Shown: positions 6,678-9,974 of the stretch, piece after piece
How the letters are laid out: the number at the start of each line of letters is the position of its first letter
How positions within the stretch are numbered: position 1 is the first letter of the stretch
Assembly (NCBI GenBank): GCA_946184715.1
Contig: CAMHGU010000069.1
Location: forward strand, 1 to 9,974
Reading direction: 5' to 3'
Origin: an uncultured bacterium
GTDB taxonomy: Bacteria > Bacteroidota > Bacteroidia > Bacteroidales > Muribaculaceae
DNA: 9,974 nt
Notes under the pieces: model-generated
What the model was told of the DNA's origin: nothing
Database searches by the model: none
What the model saw: only the letters and a program-made list of their open reading frames with translations
Position numbers and translations under genes: made by a program

Positions 6678-9600
6678 TCAATCGAGAGGCACGCCTAAAT
6701 CGGGGAGGGTGCGCGGCGCCGGAGTGGCGGGCAGCGGCTTGCGCGCCGGCAGTTGCCGCAGTATCTCGTCGATGGCTGCGTCGAGCTGGCGGTCGGTACC
6801 GCTCCACTCCTCGGCGGGGTCGTTGTCGATGAGGATATCGGGGTCAACACCGTGGTTCTCCACTATCCAGCGGCCGGTGGCGGCGTCGTAGTTGGTGAAG
6901 AACGGTATGGTGATGTTGGTGCCGTCCATATAGGGTAGGGAGGAGGTGATGCCTATGATGCCGCCCCAGCTGCGGGTGCCGATCACGGTGCCTATCTTGT
7001 TGGCCTTGAAGCTCCAGGGGAAGAGGTCGCCGTCGCTGGCCGAGTATTTGTTGACCAGCAGCACCTTGGGGCCGTAGTGGGTCATTTCGGGCACGGTGCC
7101 GTTGCGGGTGGTGCCGCGATACATTGTCATTCGGTAGGGTTGGCGGAGCAGCCGCTCAATAATCATAGGCGAGATATTGCCGCCGCCGTTGCCGCGGTCG
7201 TCGATGATGAGGGCTTCCTTATCAATCTGGGGGAAGAAGTAGCGGGCGAACTCCCGCAGGCCTTCGGGTCCCATATCGGGGATATAGATGTAGCCCACGC
7301 GGCCGTCGGTGCGGTCGGCCACGTGCTTGATGTTGCGCTGTATCCACTCGTAGTGGTAGAGAGGGTACTCGTCGGCAATGGGGGTGACGACCACTTTGCG
7401 GGCACCTTTGCCCGTGGCGTCGGCGGCGATGGTAAGCTCGGTGGCTATGCCGGCCTTGCGGCGCAGTAGGCGGTAGATGTTGTTGACCGTGGCGGTGGGC
7501 ACGCCATCGACGGCCGTGATGTAGTCGCCCTCTTTGATGCCGAGGCCCGGCTCGGCAAGGGGCGAGCGAAGCGTGGCGCGGTCAGGAGCGCCTTTGATGA
7601 TATGGTCGATGCGGAAGGCGTCGCCCGAGCGCGAGAGCCGGGCGCCGAGCATCCCTATTTGGCTCGTGGAGGGCTTCACGTGGTCGCCGCCGTCAACATA
7701 GGCGTGGCCGCAGGCCAGCTCGCTGATCATCGCGCCTATTACATAGGTGAGGTCGAGACGGTTCTTGACGTAGGGCAGCAGCACGGCGTATTTCTCTCTT
7801 ATCGCCTGCCAGTCCACACCGTGCATATTCTCGAGGTAGAACCCGTCGCGATAGGCGCGCCAGGCTTCGTTGTAGATCTGCTGCCACTCTTGGGGATAGT
7901 CGATTTCGGCGAGCATACCCGAGAGATCGACGGGCTCGCTAAGCTCCATCTTGCCCGAAGGGGCGGCGGTGACGTAGAGGCTGCCGCTCTTGGTGTAGAG
8001 GGCTTTGCGCTCGTCGGCCGAGAGCTCCATCACGGCTTTGGCGGCCACGAGCTCATCTTTCTGCTCCTTGAGGTCATAGACGTGGGTGCCGCCGTTGCCG
8101 TAGTACCACACGCTGGAGCCATCGCAGTGGATATAGCCGTAGTTGCTCGATTCGAGCGGTATCTTCACCACGCGCTCGGCCAGGCCGTCGGTATCCACGA
8201 TAATGGGGCTAATGGGCGCCGCCGCGGTGTCGGCGTCGCTCGCTTCGCCATCTTTGGGAAGGAAGGGCGAGGGGGTGTCGGCGCTAAGCAGGCATATATA
8301 GATCGATTCCATATTGCGGTAGGCGAAGTTCCACTCCACTGCGCTGTAGATGGGGTTGAAGTCGCGGGCCGAGGCGAAGAGAAGGTAGCGGCCGTCGGTA
8401 GAGAAGACGGGCACGGTGGAGTCGTACCAGCTCTCGGTCACCGGGGTCTCGGTGCCGGTGGCTATCTCGTAGATATATACCACATTGTGCTGGTTGGGGG
8501 CTTCGCGGGTGTAGGTGAGCCAGCGGCCGTCGGGCGAGAACTTGGGGCAGGGGTAGCGCCCTTCGGGGTCGGTGGCGAGAATGCGGTAGCTGCCGGCAGC
8601 CACGTCGATAAGGCCGAGGCGATTGGCGCGGTCGGCCCACACTATCTGCTTGCCGTCGGGGCTCCAGCGGAAGTCGGTGATGTAGGCGGTGTTGCCTTTG
8701 GTAAGCTCGCGCGGCTCCTTGCCGGGCTGCTGCAGCCAGATGCCGCTCTCGCCGCCGCGGTCGCTGATATAGGCGATGTCGGTGCCCACGGGCGAGTACT
8801 TGGCCTTGCGCTCGTTGGCCCCCGGGGTGTGGCTCACGCAGCGGGTGACGCCTTTCTTCACCGGCACGTCGAACACCTCGCCGCGGGCCGTCACGGCCAC
8901 GCGAGTGCCGTCGGCCGAGAGCGAGGCATCGCTCATATCGTCGGCCACGGGGCGAAGCTCATTGCGCGCGTAGATGCCTTCGGCGTTGAGGCTGATGCTG
9001 ATGCGCTCGGCCTGCTTGCTGGCCGGGTCGAGCTTGTAGAGGTAGCCGCCTTTCTCAAACACAATCACCCCGCCGCCGCAGCTCGGGAACTTCACGTCGT
9101 AGTCGGTAAAGTCGGTCACCTTGCTGGTAGTGCCCGTGGTGGTGTTATATACGAAGATGTTCATCCGCTTGTCGCGGTCGCTGATGTAGTATATCTCGTG
9201 GCCTATCCACATAGGGCAGATGTCCTGGGCCACGTTGTCGGTGATGTTGCGGGTGGTCTTGCTGTCGAAGTCGTAAATCCATATATCGTCGGCCATACCG
9301 CCTTTGTAGTACTTCCAGGTGCGAAATTCGCGAAACACGCGGTTGTAGGCCAGCTGCCGCCCGTCGGGCGAATAGGAGCAGAAACCGCCCTCTGGCAGCG
9401 GCAGCTCGCGGGGTAGGGCGCCGTCGAGCGGCGCGGCCCATAGCTTGCCGGTGAAACCGTCGCTGATGCGGTTGCGGTAGATTACCTCGCGCCCGTCGGG
9501 GGTGAACGTCATCGCGATGTTGTTGGGGCCCATACGGTCGCCCATATCGTCGCGCGCGTTGGTCGCGGTGTAGGTGATGCGCTGCGGCTCGCCGCCCTCG

Positions 9601-9881
9601 GCCGGCATTGTGTACACCTCGGTGTTGCCGTCGTATTGACCGGTGAAGGCGATGGTGCGCCCGTCGGGCGAGTAGCGGGCAAACACCTCGTAGCCCTCGT
9701 GCGACGTCAGCCGGCGGGCCGTGCCGCCCGTCAGTGGGACGGTATAGATATCGCCGGCGTAGCTGAACGCTACCGTGCGGCCGTCGGTGGCCGGAAAGCG
9801 AAGCAGGCGGGCCTCATCGGCCTTAATGACAGGCGTGAAAAGCAGCCCTAATAGTGCGATGATTGCAAATCGTAGGTTCAT
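6678..9881 (-). CDS. Secreted Tricorn-type serine protease (S41-related, beta-propeller and PDZ)
   Basis: At 1067 residues this matches the Tricorn family in length (Thermoplasma Tricorn about 1070) and domain order. Residues 1-21 are a signal peptide (MNLRFAIIALLGLLFTPVIKA) with no lipobox, so it is predicted periplasmic. Two beta-propellers follow (about 25-640), marked by PD40/WD40-like repeats such as YSPDGRTIAF (70), FTPDGREVIY (126), YSPDGRQLAY (170), WSPDGKQIVW (406), FSPDGRWLTY (448) and FSTDGRYLLF (493). A low-complexity linker (about 537-557) lies late in this part. The core begins near 660 (QQIYNEAWRAYRDGFY), with a PDZ domain about 742-835 (LGIKEGDYITAVDG) and the protease part to about 1045. 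Catalytic residues line up: His726 (ACGHAY), Ser949-Asp950 (YSASDGD) and Glu1008 (VENHGVDPD), like H746, S965-D966 and E1023 of Thermoplasma Tricorn. It probably cuts polypeptides into short peptides. It is the first gene of the operon; the ATG at 9881 follows an A-rich leader. Confidence 0.96.
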   Translation of the reverse strand: MNLRFAIIALLGLLFTPVIKADEARLLRFPATDGRTVAFSYAGDIYTVPLTGGTARRLTSHEGYEVFARYSPDGRTIAFTGQYDGNTEVYTMPAEGGEPQRITYTATNARDDMGDRMGPNNIAMTFTPDGREVIYRNRISDGFTGKLWAAPLDGALPRELPLPEGGFCSYSPDGRQLAYNRVFREFRTWKYYKGGMADDIWIYDFDSKTTRNITDNVAQDICPMWIGHEIYYISDRDKRMNIFVYNTTTGTTSKVTDFTDYDVKFPSCGGGVIVFEKGGYLYKLDPASKQAERISISLNAEGIYARNELRPVADDMSDASLSADGTRVAVTARGEVFDVPVKKGVTRCVSHTPGANERKAKYSPVGTDIAYISDRGGESGIWLQQPGKEPRELTKGNTAYITDFRWSPDGKQIVWADRANRLGLIDVAAGSYRILATDPEGRYPCPKFSPDGRWLTYTREAPNQHNVVYIYEIATGTETPVTESWYDSTVPVFSTDGRYLLFASARDFNPIYSAVEWNFAYRNMESIYICLLSADTPSPFLPKDGEASDADTAAAPISPIIVDTDGLAERVVKIPLESSNYGYIHCDGSSVWYYGNGGTHVYDLKEQKDELVAAKAVMELSADERKALYTKSGSLYVTAAPSGKMELSEPVDLSGMLAEIDYPQEWQQIYNEAWRAYRDGFYLENMHGVDWQAIREKYAVLLPYVKNRLDLTYVIGAMISELACGHAYVDGGDHVKPSTSQIGMLGARLSRSGDAFRIDHIIKGAPDRATLRSPLAEPGLGIKEGDYITAVDGVPTATVNNIYRLLRRKAGIATELTIAADATGKGARKVVVTPIADEYPLYHYEWIQRNIKHVADRTDGRVGYIYIPDMGPEGLREFARYFFPQIDKEALIIDDRGNGGGNISPMIIERLLRQPYRMTMYRGTTRNGTVPEMTHYGPKVLLVNKYSASDGDLFPWSFKANKIGTVIGTRSWGGIIGITSSLPYMDGTNITIPFFTNYDAATGRWIVENHGVDPDILIDNDPAEEWSGTDRQLDAAIDEILRQLPARKPLPATPAPRTLPDLGVPLD

Positions 9882-9906
9882 CGTGAAGTTTCTTTTTATT
9901 AAGGTG

Positions 9907-9914
9907 CAAAATTA
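9907..9914 (-). promoter_or_regulatory. Candidate Bacteroidetes -7 promoter box (TAATTTTG)
   Basis: On the minus strand these bases read TAATTTTG, an exact match to the Bacteroidetes -7 consensus TAnnTTTG. They lie 25 nt upstream of the Tricorn ATG, which would put the start of transcription near 9900 and give a leader of roughly 20 nt that is A-rich (AATAAAAAGAAAC). No clear TTG or TTTG -33 box is found at the usual 19-21 nt spacing; the bases there read CCCTACCC. The match is short and the region AT-rich, so it remains a candidate, supported mainly by its position before the first gene of the operon. Confidence 0.45.
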
Positions 9915-9974
9915 GCAATAATTTGCCACATATAGGGTAGGGTCGCCCAAATTATAAACCGATGACCCCAAAAT
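9915..9974. other. Upstream intergenic sequence, no gene seen
   Basis: These 60 nt at the right edge hold no open frame with coding character. Visible structure is weak: GGGTC (9941-9945) and GACCC (9964-9968) could pair as 5-bp arms across an AT-rich loop, and TAGGG occurs twice in a row at 9932-9941. The arms are too short and the loop too long to call a terminator. The neighbouring gene to the right is outside the window. Confidence 0.4.

Noticed and set aside
7602..9416. A 604-codon open frame on the plus strand opposite the Tricorn gene
   Set aside because: It lies wholly antisense to a clear Tricorn homologue. Its translation is a Gly/Ala/Val/His-rich low-complexity sequence with no recognisable motifs, as expected when the sense gene's GC-rich third positions remove stops from the opposite frame.
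9941..9968. Possible hairpin terminator upstream of Tricorn (GGGTC...GACCC)
   Set aside because: Only five base pairs across a 19-nt loop and no T-tract in a useful place; chance pairing is likely.

Overview
The window looks like one Bacteroidales operon read right to left on the minus strand. The inference rests on moderately high GC, start sites without clear Shine-Dalgarno sequences, a TAnnTTTG-type promoter box upstream of the first gene, and a gene set usual for that order: secreted Tricorn-type protease, paired rhomboids of which one carries a DUF6576-like tail, a membrane-tethered EEP protein, a secreted M3 peptidase and a Kef-type antiporter with a USP-like tail. Family or genus cannot be fixed from this sequence; Muribaculaceae- or Alistipes-like lineages are guesses.

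Layout in transcription order: (i) 9882-9974, upstream region with a candidate promoter; (ii) 9881-6678, Tricorn-like serine protease with signal peptide; (iii) 6652-5900, rhomboid protease 1; (iv) 5916-5011, rhomboid protease 2 with a cytoplasmic tail, overlapping its upstream neighbour by 17 nt; (v) 5018-3795, membrane-anchored endonuclease/exonuclease/phosphatase-fold protein, overlapping rhomboid 2 by 8 nt; (vi) 3779-1644, secreted M3 (Dcp-like) dipeptidyl carboxypeptidase; (vii) 1607 to the left edge, CPA2/Kef-type cation:proton antiporter with a C-terminal USP-like domain, cut by the window edge. Junctions are +25, -17, -8, +15 and +36 nt, with no obvious internal terminator, so a single transcript is likely. 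The only sizeable non-coding stretch is the 93 nt at the right end; no gap reaches 300 nt, and I see no RNA gene, CRISPR array, insertion sequence or attachment site.

Taken together, four of the six genes encode proteases of three mechanistic kinds (Tricorn serine protease, two intramembrane serine proteases, one zinc metallopeptidase). The Tricorn and M3 enzymes both carry signal peptides, so they could act in sequence in the periplasm: Tricorn cutting polypeptides to short peptides, Dcp removing C-terminal dipeptides. The rhomboids, the EEP protein (catalytic domain predicted on the outer face) and the antiporter act at the inner membrane. That joint role is inference. No clearly new system is evident; the best leads are an antiporter that seems to lack the usual membrane-embedded acidic residue, and the co-transcription of this envelope proteolysis set.
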